Of a DNA stretch of 64,000 nucleotides, positions 38,616 to 47,435 are shown in pieces. Origin of the DNA: Aureispira sp. CCB-QB1 (GTDB lineage Bacteria > Bacteroidota > Bacteroidia > Chitinophagales > Saprospiraceae); NCBI RefSeq assembly GCF_000724545.1, contig NZ_JHBV01000007.1, forward strand, positions 62,001 to 126,000. Direction: 5' to 3'. A model generated the notes under the pieces. It saw nothing but the letters and a program-made list of their open reading frames with translations, searched no databases and was not told the origin of the DNA. The first letter of the stretch is position 1, and every line of letters starts with the position of its first letter. Both the position numbers and the translations under genes were made by a program.

Positions 38616-41000
38616 ATGGATTTAATGACACCCAATAAAATAGAAGAAGATAACTTAAGTTACCAAAAACCTCCAAAGGAAATTTTAGATTTAGTAGACG
38701 TACCTCGGGCGCCATTTGTACAAGTAGATCGAAAAGGAAAGTATATGCTGTTTATTTACAGGGATAGTTATCAGACAATTGCAGCACTTTCGGAGGAGGA
38801 ATTACGTTTGGGAGGGTTACGGGTTAATCCTATTACAAATATTGGGAGTCGAACTATTTATTATAATAACCTACAACTAAAATTATTACAAGATAAAGAA
38901 ATTACGCAGGTCAGTGGCTTGCCAGCAATGCCTAAGTTAGCCAATTTTATTTGGTCGCCCTGCCAAACGAAATTAGCATTTACACACACAACTTCAACAG
39001 GAGCAGAAATTTGGGTGTTGGATATGGAAACAGCCCAAGCTCGTGCGTTAACTCCTGCTACTGCCAATGCCAACTTAGGAAATCCTATTGTTTGGTTTGA
39101 AGATAGTCAATCGTTGTTGGTTAAACTATTGCCCTCTTCAAGAATGAACTTAATTGATACCGATACCGCCGTTCCTACAGGACCAACAATATCTGTTAGC
39201 GATGGTTCTAAGGCACAAAACAGAACGTATCAAGATTTGTTAAAAAATCGAAATGATGAGCATAATTTTGAAGTACTAACAACATCTGAGTTATACAAAG
39301 TGGATTTAGATGGTCAACATACAAAATGGCTGGAAGTATCGGGTATGTATCGTTCTTGTTTGGTTTCTCCTAATGGCGAATATGTACAAGTAACGACAAT
39401 ACATCCTCCTTTTTCTTATTTGGTACCTTATACTAGATTTCCACACATAACTCGATTATATACAAGAAAAGGTGATTTGGTTCAAACGATTAATGATGTT
39501 CCTCTAACAGAAGATATACCAAAAGGATTTATGTCTGTTCGAAAAGGGCGTAGATTGTTGCAATGGAGAAATGACAAGGCTGCTAGTTTAATTTGGGCAG
39601 AAGCTTTGGACGAAGGAGACGCAGGAAAGGAAGTGCCATTTAGAGATGCAGTTTATGAACTGGCAGCTCCTTTTACAGAAAAACCTAGGTTATTACTTAA
39701 AACAATCAACCGCTTTGATTCTATTGAATGGGGAAGCGAAACGTTTGCCATTGCGCATGATTATTGGTGGAATACTAGAAATACAAAAGTATACGGATTT
39801 AATCCTTCCAATGCGTCAGAGCAACCTGTAGTTATTTTTGATCGAAATTATCAAGATAAATATAGTGATCCTGGTCTGTTTTTGACAGAGAAAAACAAAT
39901 TCAATCGAACAGCATTAACGATTAAAGAAAATGCTTTGTTTTTAATAGGAGAAGGACATTCCGAAGAAGGACAATTTCCTTTTGTAGATCAGCTAAATTT
40001 AGAGAACAACGAAACAAAGCGCCTTTATCAAGCGGAAGATAAACATACGTTAGAATCAATTTATTTTCCAATTGACTTGGAGAAAGGTTTGTTTATTGTT
40101 CGTATAGAAGCGCCAACAGCTTATCCGAATTATTATATTCGAAATATTTTCGAAAAGGATGACTTACAGCAAATAACGGCATTTGAAAATCCGTTTAAAA
40201 GCATTCAAGATGTCCACAAAGAGGTCATTAAATACACAAGAGAAGATGGCGTAGAACTATCTGGTACCCTGTATTTGCCTATAGGATATGATCGAGCAAA
40301 AAAAGAGAAAAAGCCCATGATTATGTGGGCTTATCCTCGCGAGTACAAAGATAATAATAGTGCTGGACAAGTAACAACAAGTTCCAATGAGTTTATCTAT
40401 CCATTTTATGGTTCGATGGTGTATTGGGTAGCGCGAGGATATGTAGTATTGGATGATGCCTCTTTCCCAATAGTAGGAACAGGCGAAGAAGAACCTAACG
40501 ATACGTTTAGAACACAATTGGTTGCTAATGCTAAGGCAGCCATTGATGCTGTAGATGCTTTGGGATATATAGATCGAGAACGAGTTGCAGTAGGAGGGCA
40601 TTCATATGGCGCATTTATGACGGCTAATTTATTATCTCACTGTGATTTGTTTGCAGCAGGAATTGCTCGAAGCGGTGCTTATAATCGTACTTTAACACCC
40701 TTCGGATTTCAAAGTGAAGAACGCAATTATTGGGAAGCACCAGATGTATACAATGCTATGTCTCCCTTTATGCATGCGCATACGATGAAAACACCGTTAT
40801 TACTGATTCATGGAGAGGCAGATAATAATTCGGGAACTTATCCATTGCAGTCGGAGCGTTATTTTAATGCTTTAAAAGGCTTAGGAGCGACAGCGAGATT
40901 GGTTATGTTGCCTAAAGAAAGCCATGGTTATAGTGCCAAGGAATCGATCTTGCATCTACTGTGGGAGCAAGATACTTGGTTGGAAAAATACCTCAAATAA
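38616..41000 (+). CDS. S9 family (prolyl oligopeptidase-type) serine peptidase
   Basis: The 794-residue protein has an N-terminal beta-propeller-like half and a C-terminal alpha/beta-hydrolase domain. The nucleophile is Ser663 in GGHSYGAF, the acid lies in LIHGEADNNSGTYPLQ, and the histidine is in PKESHGYS. The set matches the glutamyl-endopeptidase-like S9 proteins of plants and Bacteroidota. The protein starts MDLMTPNKIEEDN without a signal peptide, so it appears cytoplasmic, whereas many relatives are exported. It would cleave short peptides. It follows the SUFU gene by 95 bases on the same strand and may share its transcript; a strong terminator closes the unit. Confidence 0.92.
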   Translation: MDLMTPNKIEEDNLSYQKPPKEILDLVDVPRAPFVQVDRKGKYMLFIYRDSYQTIAALSEEELRLGGLRVNPITNIGSRTIYYNNLQLKLLQDKEITQVSGLPAMPKLANFIWSPCQTKLAFTHTTSTGAEIWVLDMETAQARALTPATANANLGNPIVWFEDSQSLLVKLLPSSRMNLIDTDTAVPTGPTISVSDGSKAQNRTYQDLLKNRNDEHNFEVLTTSELYKVDLDGQHTKWLEVSGMYRSCLVSPNGEYVQVTTIHPPFSYLVPYTRFPHITRLYTRKGDLVQTINDVPLTEDIPKGFMSVRKGRRLLQWRNDKAASLIWAEALDEGDAGKEVPFRDAVYELAAPFTEKPRLLLKTINRFDSIEWGSETFAIAHDYWWNTRNTKVYGFNPSNASEQPVVIFDRNYQDKYSDPGLFLTEKNKFNRTALTIKENALFLIGEGHSEEGQFPFVDQLNLENNETKRLYQAEDKHTLESIYFPIDLEKGLFIVRIEAPTAYPNYYIRNIFEKDDLQQITAFENPFKSIQDVHKEVIKYTREDGVELSGTLYLPIGYDRAKKEKKPMIMWAYPREYKDNNSAGQVTTSSNEFIYPFYGSMVYWVARGYVVLDDASFPIVGTGEEEPNDTFRTQLVANAKAAIDAVDALGYIDRERVAVGGHSYGAFMTANLLSHCDLFAAGIARSGAYNRTLTPFGFQSEERNYWEAPDVYNAMSPFMHAHTMKTPLLLIHGEADNNSGTYPLQSERYFNALKGLGATARLVMLPKESHGYSAKESILHLLWEQDTWLEKYLK

Positions 41001-41006
41001 AAGAAC

Positions 41007-41045
41007 GGGCTACTGAATACTCCATAAAGTATTCAGTAGCCTGTT
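41007..41045 (+). terminator. Terminator of the S9 peptidase gene
   Basis: GCTACTGAATACT (41009-41021) and AGTATTCAGTAGC (41028-41040) are a perfect 13-base stem, extended by G-C outside, with a 6-base loop. The T content after it (TGTTTG) is modest. Confidence 0.75.
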
Positions 41046-41257
41046 TGTAATTAATAATAAGTAAGTGGACAGAAAAAAGTATAGTTAAAAATGTAATTGT
41101 TTTTAGTGCTGTTCAAAGAAAAGAATTGAAGTTTTAGCGGGCTAAAACGAGATTTTTTGATGAAGAACAGTGCAAAAAGAATTCTATTTTGCCTATAAAT
41201 TTTTATGAACGATTACTTATAAGCCTCAATTATTGTAGGTCTATTGGCACCACAATT

Positions 41258-41824
41258 CTACTTGTCATAGTTATACAGTTTGTAGCGCTCAATCAATTCA
41301 ATCAAGATAGATGGGTATCTAGGATTGGTCGCATAACCTGCTTTTCGTAACCCTTTTGCCCATCCTTTGTAATCGTTGCGTTTTAATTTAAACAAATCTT
41401 TATAACGGCTGCTATTGGTCAAAAAATAAGAGTGTTCTTTGTAAGCATCATTCCCGTTTTTGAATACTCGGTAACAGCTTCCTTTATACTGAATTTTCTT
41501 ACCTGTCCAACCACTACCACATTTAATTCCAAAGTGATTGTTCGATTTTTTTGCTAAAGGACTACTTCCATAGCCTGATTCCAAAATACCTTGGGCTAGT
41601 TTTATACTAGCAGGAATGCCCGTTCGGATGCTTTCAGATATGGCAATACGTTTGTATTGCTCCACATAAGCAACAGCATTTGATGGTCCTTTTATCGTAT
41701 ATTTTGCAGCATTGGAGCTACTAGAAGTTGTCGGAGGTTTGGAACTAGTGGTTGTTCTAGATGTGGTACAAGCACTGGTTAATGCGGTTAAAATACAAAT
41801 AAAGAACAAATACTTTACGGACAT
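41258..41824 (-). CDS. Glucosaminidase-domain lipoprotein (peptidoglycan hydrolase)
   Basis: The 188-residue protein begins with a lipoprotein signal (lipobox LTSAC, Cys19) and a Ser/Thr-rich linker. The rest is a FlgJ/LytG-like glucosaminidase domain: IPASIKLAQGILESGYGSS contains the catalytic Glu (E82), followed by NNHFGIKC, YRVF, and SYFLTNSSRYKDLF. It cleaves glycan strands of peptidoglycan, anchored to a membrane facing the periplasm. The C-terminal LysM domain found on many Bacteroidota relatives is absent, so this is a minimal version. The gene stands alone on the minus strand; a TACTTTTG box lies about 100 bases upstream (41920-41927, minus strand) without a partner -33 box. Confidence 0.9.
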   Translation of the reverse strand: MSVKYLFFICILTALTSACTTSRTTTSSKPPTTSSSSNAAKYTIKGPSNAVAYVEQYKRIAISESIRTGIPASIKLAQGILESGYGSSPLAKKSNNHFGIKCGSGWTGKKIQYKGSCYRVFKNGNDAYKEHSYFLTNSSRYKDLFKLKRNDYKGWAKGLRKAGYATNPRYPSILIELIERYKLYNYDK

Positions 41825-42082
41825 AATCTATTGTGTTTTTAATGCGATTAGAATTATTGTATCGTAACGAATGCTTTGGAGAATTTCGTATTCCTAATTC
41901 GTTCGAATGAAGCAAAGCGCAAAAGTAGTATTTCTATTGTTTGGATAGAAATTAGCATGCAAAAATATTGGTATGATCATGCATATTCCAACTTTATGCC
42001 AAATAAGAGGAATGCTCCAATTGTCTTGTATACTGTATTCCGTGTTTAAAAGAATAAAAACAATTGTTTTAGAAAGGAGGGT

Positions 42083-43327
42083 TTACAAAGTAATGTTGAT
42101 ATGTTGCAGAATAAGATCACTAGCACCGCTATTTTGCTGAAAGTAAAGTTGAGCTTGTTGTTGTATGGCACAAGCGATTTCTTTAGATTGTATTTGACGA
42201 ATACAATTGATGGCAGTTTGAGCATGTTTTATTTCAAATCCAACCCCTATCGCTATTAGATCCTTGGCTTCTTGAAATTTATAATGATTGGGACCAAAAA
42301 GAACAGGAATTTCAAAAACAGCCGCTTCTAAGATGTTGTGTATGCCTGCACCAAAACCACCTCCAATATAAGCTATATGAGCATACGCATAGATAGAACT
42401 AAGCATGCCGATATTATCTATAATTAAGACAGAAAATTCATCCAACTGAGAATTAGATACAGCAGAAGAATAACGAATACAAGTAGTAAAATCAAACAAA
42501 CGCTCTATTTCTTTTAGGTGTTTTTCATTAATTTGATGCGGGGCTATGATAAGTTTTTGGTTGGGAAGTGTTTGCAGAACTTTGGCTAAAATTTGTTCAT
42601 CAGGAGTCCATGTACTTCCAGCTACTAAGCAACGGTTGTTTGAACAAAATGCTTCTATGATAGGAAGGGGGGGGGCTTGTGCTCTTATCTTTAGTACTCG
42701 ATCTAATCGAGTATCACCAGCCACATAAGCCGTTTGGTAATTAAGTTGATGTAATAAATCTAGGGATGCTTGATTTTGGACAAAAATGGTTTTGAAACAA
42801 AATAGCATTTGGCGAAAGAAGGCGCCATACCATTTAAAAAAAGCTTGGTTAGGGCGAAAAGAAGCTGATATAAGATAGGTTGGAATCTGTTGTTGCTGTA
42901 AAGTGGTTAGGTAGTGGTACCAAAACTCATATTTTACAAAAATGACTTGCTGTGGACGTACAATCGAAATAAATCTTAGCGCATTTTTTTTTGTATCAAG
43001 AGGCAAATAAAACACCCAATCTGCATCCGTATAATTTTTTCGAACCTCATAGCCAGAAGGCGAGAAAAAGGTGAGTAAGATTTTGAAATGTGGGTGTTGT
43101 TTTTTGAGCGCTTCTATAAGAGGGCGCCCTTGCTCAAATTCTCCTAAAGAGGCACAATGTACCCAAACAACAGGAGCCGTATTGTTGGCAAAGGTACTAT
43201 TGAGTTGCTGAAAAATATGCTGGCGTCCATGCCTCCATTTTTGGGCTTTTGAATGACCACCCCAGGCGGCTATACGAATAACTAAAGTGTAAAAAAAAAT
43301 AGCCGTGTTATAAAAAAATAAAGACAT
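42083..43327 (-). CDS. waaA: 3-deoxy-D-manno-octulosonic acid (Kdo) transferase
   Basis: The 414-residue protein has the N-terminal membrane anchor (FFYNTAIFFYTLVIRIAAWGG) of WaaA/KdtA. Both GT-B halves are recognisable: APVVWVHCASLGEFEQGRPL near the start, with the catalytic-region Glu, and GGGFGAGIHNILEAAVFEIPVLFGP near residues 340-365, which is the nucleotide-sugar binding side. It attaches Kdo to lipid A on the cytoplasmic face of the inner membrane, an early step of LPS core synthesis. No other LPS gene is adjacent. The HhH protein gene upstream is separated by its own terminator. The length fits the family. Confidence 0.95.
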   Translation of the reverse strand: MSLFFYNTAIFFYTLVIRIAAWGGHSKAQKWRHGRQHIFQQLNSTFANNTAPVVWVHCASLGEFEQGRPLIEALKKQHPHFKILLTFFSPSGYEVRKNYTDADWVFYLPLDTKKNALRFISIVRPQQVIFVKYEFWYHYLTTLQQQQIPTYLISASFRPNQAFFKWYGAFFRQMLFCFKTIFVQNQASLDLLHQLNYQTAYVAGDTRLDRVLKIRAQAPPLPIIEAFCSNNRCLVAGSTWTPDEQILAKVLQTLPNQKLIIAPHQINEKHLKEIERLFDFTTCIRYSSAVSNSQLDEFSVLIIDNIGMLSSIYAYAHIAYIGGGFGAGIHNILEAAVFEIPVLFGPNHYKFQEAKDLIAIGVGFEIKHAQTAINCIRQIQSKEIACAIQQQAQLYFQQNSGASDLILQHINITL

Positions 43328-43365
43328 TAAATAGATGTAACTTTCAAAATAGGTGTATTCATAAA

Positions 43366-43403
43366 TAAAAAAAAGGTAATGCCAAGCCCAATGACATTAC
43401 CTT
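43366..43403 (-). terminator. Terminator of the HhH protein gene
   Basis: AAGGTAATG (43373-43381) and CATTACCTT (43395-43403) form a 9-pair stem; reading on the minus strand it is followed by a run of eight to nine T (43372-43364). It lies 19 bases past the stop of the gene at 43423. Confidence 0.85.
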
Positions 43404-43422
43404 AAATGTATTTTTTTAGATT

Positions 43423-43953
43423 TTATTTACCAAGCTCTTTTGCTTGTTTTTTGAAATCTTTTCTTTCGTAAGCAGAAGCAAACCCTCTAATTGATTCACC
43501 TAGTTGAGCAACATGTTTCTTCGTCAATGACGCTAGTTGTTCGAAAGAGGTGATACCCGCAGCGCTAAGACTTTCCATCATTTTAGCTCCCAAACCATTA
43601 ACTCTTGTTAGATCATCTGGTTCTTGAGCTGGTGTAGATGTTTCTTCTACTGTTGGATCGTGTAGTGCAAATTCTGTAATGTTGTTTTCTACAACCTCTT
43701 CAATGGTTGTTTTTTTCTCCTCTACAGGAGGTGCTTCTTTTGCTTTTGCAGGTGCTTTGCTCTTGGCTTTTCCCTTCGCTTTAGATTTGCCTTTAGCCTT
43801 GGTCTTGGCTTTTGCTTTGTTGTCAGCCTTCTTTTTCTTAGGTTTTTTAGCCGTTTCGGCTAAATCATCTAAGAGACGAGCGATGAGCCACCGGTTCTTA
43901 TGGAAGAACTTGGCTCTATCCTCAAAAGATGCTCTTTCGATTAGAATTGACAT
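43423..43953 (-). CDS. Histone-H1-like Lys/Ala-rich protein with helix-hairpin-helix domain
   Basis: The 176-residue protein has three parts. Residues 1-35 (MSILIERASFEDRAKFF) are a short helical region. Residues about 36-75 are a Lys/Ala/Gly low-complexity tract of KAKAKTKAKGKSK type, resembling histone H1 tails. After an acidic linker, residues about 112-175 contain DLTRVNGLGAKMMESLSAAGI, a helix-hairpin-helix motif like DUF4332/SAM-type fingers, ending with KKQAKELGK. Both halves suggest non-specific DNA or RNA binding, hence a nucleoid-associated role by inference. The start is ATG 43951-43953; an in-frame TTG 15 codons upstream is unlikely. It is a single unit with a clear terminator. 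Confidence 0.8.
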   Translation of the reverse strand: MSILIERASFEDRAKFFHKNRWLIARLLDDLAETAKKPKKKKADNKAKAKTKAKGKSKAKGKAKSKAPAKAKEAPPVEEKKTTIEEVVENNITEFALHDPTVEETSTPAQEPDDLTRVNGLGAKMMESLSAAGITSFEQLASLTKKHVAQLGESIRGFASAYERKDFKKQAKELGK

Positions 43954-44283
43954 AATTGGTTTCAATTTAATTGTTTTAAAATAAATGTTTTTCAACAAGC
44001 ATCAGAAAATCACCTTTTTAACGGAGAACATAGTCAAAGAAAATTTACAATTTGACATCAATGCAAAATAGCCCAAGTTGCTCATCAAACTTTCAATTTT
44101 TGAGACAAGTACATAAAAGGGCAAACCTGAAAAAATGTTAAAAAACTATATAATGGAGTATTTAGTATCGTAAGTATACAAAAAAAAACGCTAAAAAAGA
44201 AAGAATATCAGTAGTATATGAACCCCTCTTTATACTCAAGTATAAAGAGGGGATATTTCTATATTGATAACAAAAAAATGGCG
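43954..44283. other. Intergenic region with a strong hairpin
   Basis: The 330 bases upstream of the HhH gene and downstream of the MORN-caspase gene contain CCCCTCTTTATAC (44223-44235) and GTATAAAGAGGGG (44240-44252), a perfect 13-pair hairpin with a TCAA loop. It probably ends the caspase transcript on the minus strand, although no T-run follows on that strand. No gene was seen in the rest. Confidence 0.55.
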
Positions 44284-45693
44284 TTATTGTTTACGTTTTA
44301 GCAAACCAACAGGCATGTGTTTATCATATTCGCCGTAAATTAAAGGATGTTGAAATCCGTAAGTGAAATTGCGAACATTTTTCTCGATAAATTTATAAAG
44401 TTCTTCTACATCAATTACATTGTCTTTTTTACCATGTTCATCGGCACGGTTGGCAGCTCCTTTCATTGCTTGGATAAAATAGTAGCTAAAGACACCTTGT
44501 TGTAATTTGTTAGCTTCTAAAGAAATTTCTTCAGAAGCAGAAGACATGATGACAGCCAAGCCACCTTTAACTCCATCAAAACTTTTGTAATAATCTTTGA
44601 TGCGCTCTCGGACATTTTTGCTTGAACGAGTAGAAGCAAAAGGATTGCCCATCGCTTCGCCTTCGCTGTTATAGTTTTTTAGATAATCTTGATAAGAAAT
44701 AACTGTGTTCATGTCAAAGCTTCCAGAGTGACAAGCATCGACAGCACACAATTTGTATTTGGCAGGGCTATCTTTTAATAACGAATTAACAAGTCCGTGG
44801 TAGAGTAGATTTGAATTGGTACCATCGTAGTCATATGGCAAGAAAGCACCATTTTTACCATGACCAGCGAAGTAGAAAATAATCAAGTCGTTACTATCTG
44901 CTTGTTCGTACAAATCTGCTGCGGTATTCATAATATTAAAAGCGGTAGCATCTTGATCCAACAAAAGTTCAATTTGATCTTCAGGAACAGCTCCACCTTC
45001 TACACTTCTCAAGAAAGCATACACTCGTTGTGCATCTCTAGTCGTATAGTTTAGTTTTTGAAAATGTTGATAGTCTGCTACTCCAACGACAAGCGCCCAT
45101 ACTTTCATTTTGTTGTGTGTGTACTCTCCATTCAAGAATTTTCCTGTATTGACGTGCCCATTATTAAAATAATAAGAGCCTTGTCCATGTTGAAGTCCAT
45201 TTGCCCAGATGCCTTTGTAGCGATCACCATTGTAGTAGCGCATTTCACCAAAACCGCTGTATTCGCCCTTAGAGAATTCTCCATTGTAAACATTGCCACG
45301 GCTATCTTTGGATTTGCCATACCCTTCTTTACAATTACCAACCAAGCATTCACGGCTGATATCCTCTTTTTGGCGAGCAATTAATTTTCCATCTTGCCAC
45401 GTTCCCACTTTTATTTTTCCATTTTTCGCCACTCGTGCACCGAGTCCATTTGGTTTTCCTTCTGCCCAATTTCCTTCGTATTTGTCTCCGTTGGCATAAA
45501 TAAATTTACCTTTGCCAGCGCGAAGCCCATCGACGAAATTTCCCTCATAACGCCCTTGATAAATGTCTCCAACATAATACTCATAAATTCCCCAACCATT
45601 TTCACAATTGCCTTCTAGACAACCTTTTTCTTGAGCAAATAAAGAAGTTGTTAAGAGCAATGACAACAAGGTAAGAGCTAATTGAATGTACAT
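44284..45693 (-). CDS. Secreted MORN-repeat / caspase-like (C14) peptidase
   Basis: The 469-residue protein starts with a signal peptide (MYIQLALTLLSLLLTTSLFAQ). Residues about 33-195 hold MORN repeats (YEGNFVDGLRAGKGKF, YEGNWAEGKPNGLGA, YNGEFSKGEYSGFGE, YKGIWANGLQHGQG). Residues about 196-460 form a caspase-hemoglobinase domain: catalytic His278 in FYFAGHGK and Cys321 in VDACHSGSF are intact. Bacterial caspases of this type (metacaspase/orthocaspase-like) cleave after basic residues, but some are pro-death or regulatory enzymes. The signal peptide points to the periplasm or surface, unusual if it acted in intracellular defence. No T9SS tail is visible. It is a single unit, 340 bases downstream of the TIR-like gene. 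Confidence 0.9.
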   Translation of the reverse strand: MYIQLALTLLSLLLTTSLFAQEKGCLEGNCENGWGIYEYYVGDIYQGRYEGNFVDGLRAGKGKFIYANGDKYEGNWAEGKPNGLGARVAKNGKIKVGTWQDGKLIARQKEDISRECLVGNCKEGYGKSKDSRGNVYNGEFSKGEYSGFGEMRYYNGDRYKGIWANGLQHGQGSYYFNNGHVNTGKFLNGEYTHNKMKVWALVVGVADYQHFQKLNYTTRDAQRVYAFLRSVEGGAVPEDQIELLLDQDATAFNIMNTAADLYEQADSNDLIIFYFAGHGKNGAFLPYDYDGTNSNLLYHGLVNSLLKDSPAKYKLCAVDACHSGSFDMNTVISYQDYLKNYNSEGEAMGNPFASTRSSKNVRERIKDYYKSFDGVKGGLAVIMSSASEEISLEANKLQQGVFSYYFIQAMKGAANRADEHGKKDNVIDVEELYKFIEKNVRNFTYGFQHPLIYGEYDKHMPVGLLKRKQ

Positions 45694-46032
45694 AAGCTTA
45701 TATTCTTTAGGAAGTTTTATAGATTGTTATAAAAAAAATCTAGTATGTGATTCTCAATTCAACAACGGTTGATAGAGAAACAAAACTTAGACTTCATTCG
45801 TTTAAAATGATCTTAGAACTTTTAATATACAAACAATCTATCGAATTTGTTTTTTTTTCTTGGAAATGTTGTGTGGTAGATCGTTATTATAGCAAAACAA
45901 ATATTGTGCTAAAAGTAGAGGAGTACGTACATACAAGAATATAACGAGAAAAGAGCGGAGTTTCTTATTTAGGTACCTAAAGAAATTTATAAAAGAAATA
46001 AGAATCCTGTAATCCCAATGTGTTTCTTAGGA
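45694..46032. other. Intergenic region between TIR-like and caspase genes
   Basis: No gene is visible in these 339 bases. The palindrome TTAGGTACCTAA lies near 45968-45979. The terminator-like hairpin of the TIR-like gene sits at its right end. Confidence 0.5.
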
Positions 46033-46037
46033 TTACA
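46008..46037 (-). terminator. Terminator-like hairpin of the TIR-like gene
   Basis: TGTAATCC (46008-46015) and GGATTACA (46030-46037) pair across a 14-base loop and include the TAA stop codon region of the TIR-like gene. The minus-strand tail is T-rich (TTCTTATTTC). This separates the TIR/Mrr pair from the caspase gene. Confidence 0.5.
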
Positions 46038-46515
46038 AGATATTAAGAAGGGTAATAGCGACAGGACCGCCAATAAACCAAGCGGCTTCTCTCACAAAAG
46101 GAGAATTTTCGACTCGATTGGTTGCCGCATCACTTTTGGCGCGCACCATTTGAATGGTTTTGTTCAAATTAGATTTTGTTGCTCTATTGAACCGAATGAC
46201 ATCAGGATGCCTGTTAATAGACGGAAAATGATTCGTATCAACAGTGTCTTCTACCAATAACAATGCAGGTGTTTCAGATTTTAATGCAAACTGCCATTCG
46301 TTATGGACGCGCTCTACTTCAGTACTATTGGCAGTAATAATCCCAATAAAAAGATTGGCTTTATTGATCTCATGAAAAGCAAGTTCATTATTGGTTTGTC
46401 CAAATTTATGATACCCACCCGTAAGAGCAATGCCATTGGCACGAATCCTTTTAGAGAGTGCGCTGATTATGTTTTGTTCGTCATCTGTGACCGATGGAGA
46501 AAAATAGGCTTTCAT
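46033..46515 (-). CDS. TIR-like domain protein with C-terminal hydrophobic tail
   Basis: The 160-residue protein has a TIR-like layout: a first beta strand (MKAYFSPSVTDDEQNI), an I-x-K-A-N-L-F-I-G-I-I segment near 50-60 corresponding to the strand before the BB/CC region, and NEWQFAL with Glu73 in the position of the catalytic Glu of NAD-cleaving TIRs. Residues 143-160 (EAAWFIGGPVAITLLNIL) form a short hydrophobic tail that could insert in a membrane. An alternative is the nucleoside 2-deoxyribosyltransferase-like fold, which is related. It lies 104 bases downstream of an Mrr-type nuclease gene on the same strand, suggesting a two-gene system. NAD cleavage is inference. Confidence 0.6.
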   Translation of the reverse strand: MKAYFSPSVTDDEQNIISALSKRIRANGIALTGGYHKFGQTNNELAFHEINKANLFIGIITANSTEVERVHNEWQFALKSETPALLLVEDTVDTNHFPSINRHPDVIRFNRATKSNLNKTIQMVRAKSDAATNRVENSPFVREAAWFIGGPVAITLLNIL

Positions 46516-46619
46516 GTACGTGTTTTTAGTTCAGAAATTACATAACCGTTATGGTTAGAAGTGGTTTAGTTGATCTTATCTATTTGCCAAACCGATTGGT
46601 AGTAATGATTAGTTTCTAT

Positions 46620-47102
46620 CTATAAGCTTCTGTAATAAGCAGGAAAAAACTCTGCCAAAATTTCATCATTGAGACGAATTCTGCGTAAAAAATCAGATCC
46701 TGTCCAAATTTCATAAGTATATTTCAAGCGACATTTACGTCTAAAGTTTTCAAACATATTACTTACGTTAGAAGTAACACCATTTTTGCATACCAAAAGA
46801 TACCCATCCGCCCCATATTCATGAATCAAGCTAGGTATATTAACAGAAGCTAAATCTCTTTTGGATAATGAATTGGTGTAAAATTTACATTGAATTACCC
46901 ACTTGCGTTCAAAAATCTCAATAGAGTCTGATACTCGAAATGTAACGAGAATATCTCGACCACCATCTGTCCCTTCGCCAGAAGGTTCCACCCGTACTTC
47001 TGTAATATTGTTGCTACTATCTTGTTGTATATATTTAAAATAGGCTGCAACTAAATCTTCAAATACTTGCCAGTTGGTTATTTCATCGAAACTTAGAATC
47101 AT
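46620..47102 (-). CDS. Mrr-type restriction endonuclease-like protein
   Basis: The 160-residue protein has the PD-(D/E)xK fold marks of the Mrr catalytic domain: WQVFEDLVAAYF near residues 11-22, the acidic metal ligand in GTDGGRDI (D50), and WVIQCKFY with the Q-x-K motif (Gln71, Lys73). VPSLIHEYGADGYLLVCKNGVT-like downstream strands (GYLLV) also fit. It has no DNA-recognition domain, so it is a nuclease domain alone. It would cut DNA, perhaps modified or invading DNA. It is the first gene of a pair with the TIR-like gene; a standalone nuclease next to an NADase-like effector is suggestive of defence. The promoter lies in the divergent region towards the RarA-like gene. Confidence 0.8.
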   Translation of the reverse strand: MILSFDEITNWQVFEDLVAAYFKYIQQDSSNNITEVRVEPSGEGTDGGRDILVTFRVSDSIEIFERKWVIQCKFYTNSLSKRDLASVNIPSLIHEYGADGYLLVCKNGVTSNVSNMFENFRRKCRLKYTYEIWTGSDFLRRIRLNDEILAEFFPAYYRSL

Positions 47103-47435
47103 AATACCTGTTTGAGCAACGTGTTTTATTTAGGTGTCAAAATATTATTGTAGTAAAATATTATTCACTATTTAATTAAGAATGATAAAACCTGTACTCG
47201 TATTAACTCATGTATAACTGATTAAAGATCCATTTGTTACAGATAGTTCCCTGTTTAGTTTTTTAATTCATTTTACGGTTGAAATTGACACAAAAATGAT
47301 TATTTAGGAATAGAAACCAAATCTCTACGAATTTTAGGTGTTTATTTTAAACAAGTTTAACCTCTTAAAAAGTTCCAAAAGATAAAGATATTCTTGGAAT
47401 TTTTTTAGTCCTAAACGTATTCTTATCTTGTGCCC
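47103..47435. other. Divergent intergenic region with a leader hairpin
   Basis: This 333-base region must promote the Mrr/TIR pair (minus) and the RarA-like gene (plus). TTCCAA (47373-47378) / TTGGAA (47394-47399) followed by eight T (47400-47407) is terminator-like and lies only 28 bases before the plus-strand start, where an attenuator would sit. The stem is short, so this is weak. Confidence 0.4.

Noticed and set aside
41131-41148. Palindrome GTTTTAGC-GG-GCTAAAAC downstream of the S9 peptidase gene.
   Set aside because: A two-base loop cannot form a stable hairpin and no partner gene or second copy was found, so an operator role is only conceivable.
46303-46545. Plus-strand frame overlapping the TIR-like gene, and a similar one at 46018-46260.
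   Set aside because: Both lie opposite the TIR-like gene, have no motif and begin or end at arbitrary points, so they are antisense shadows.
44284-47102. One operon joining the MORN-caspase to the TIR/Mrr pair.
   Set aside because: A 340-base gap and a terminator-like hairpin at 46008-46037 separate them, and the caspase has an export signal that the other two lack.
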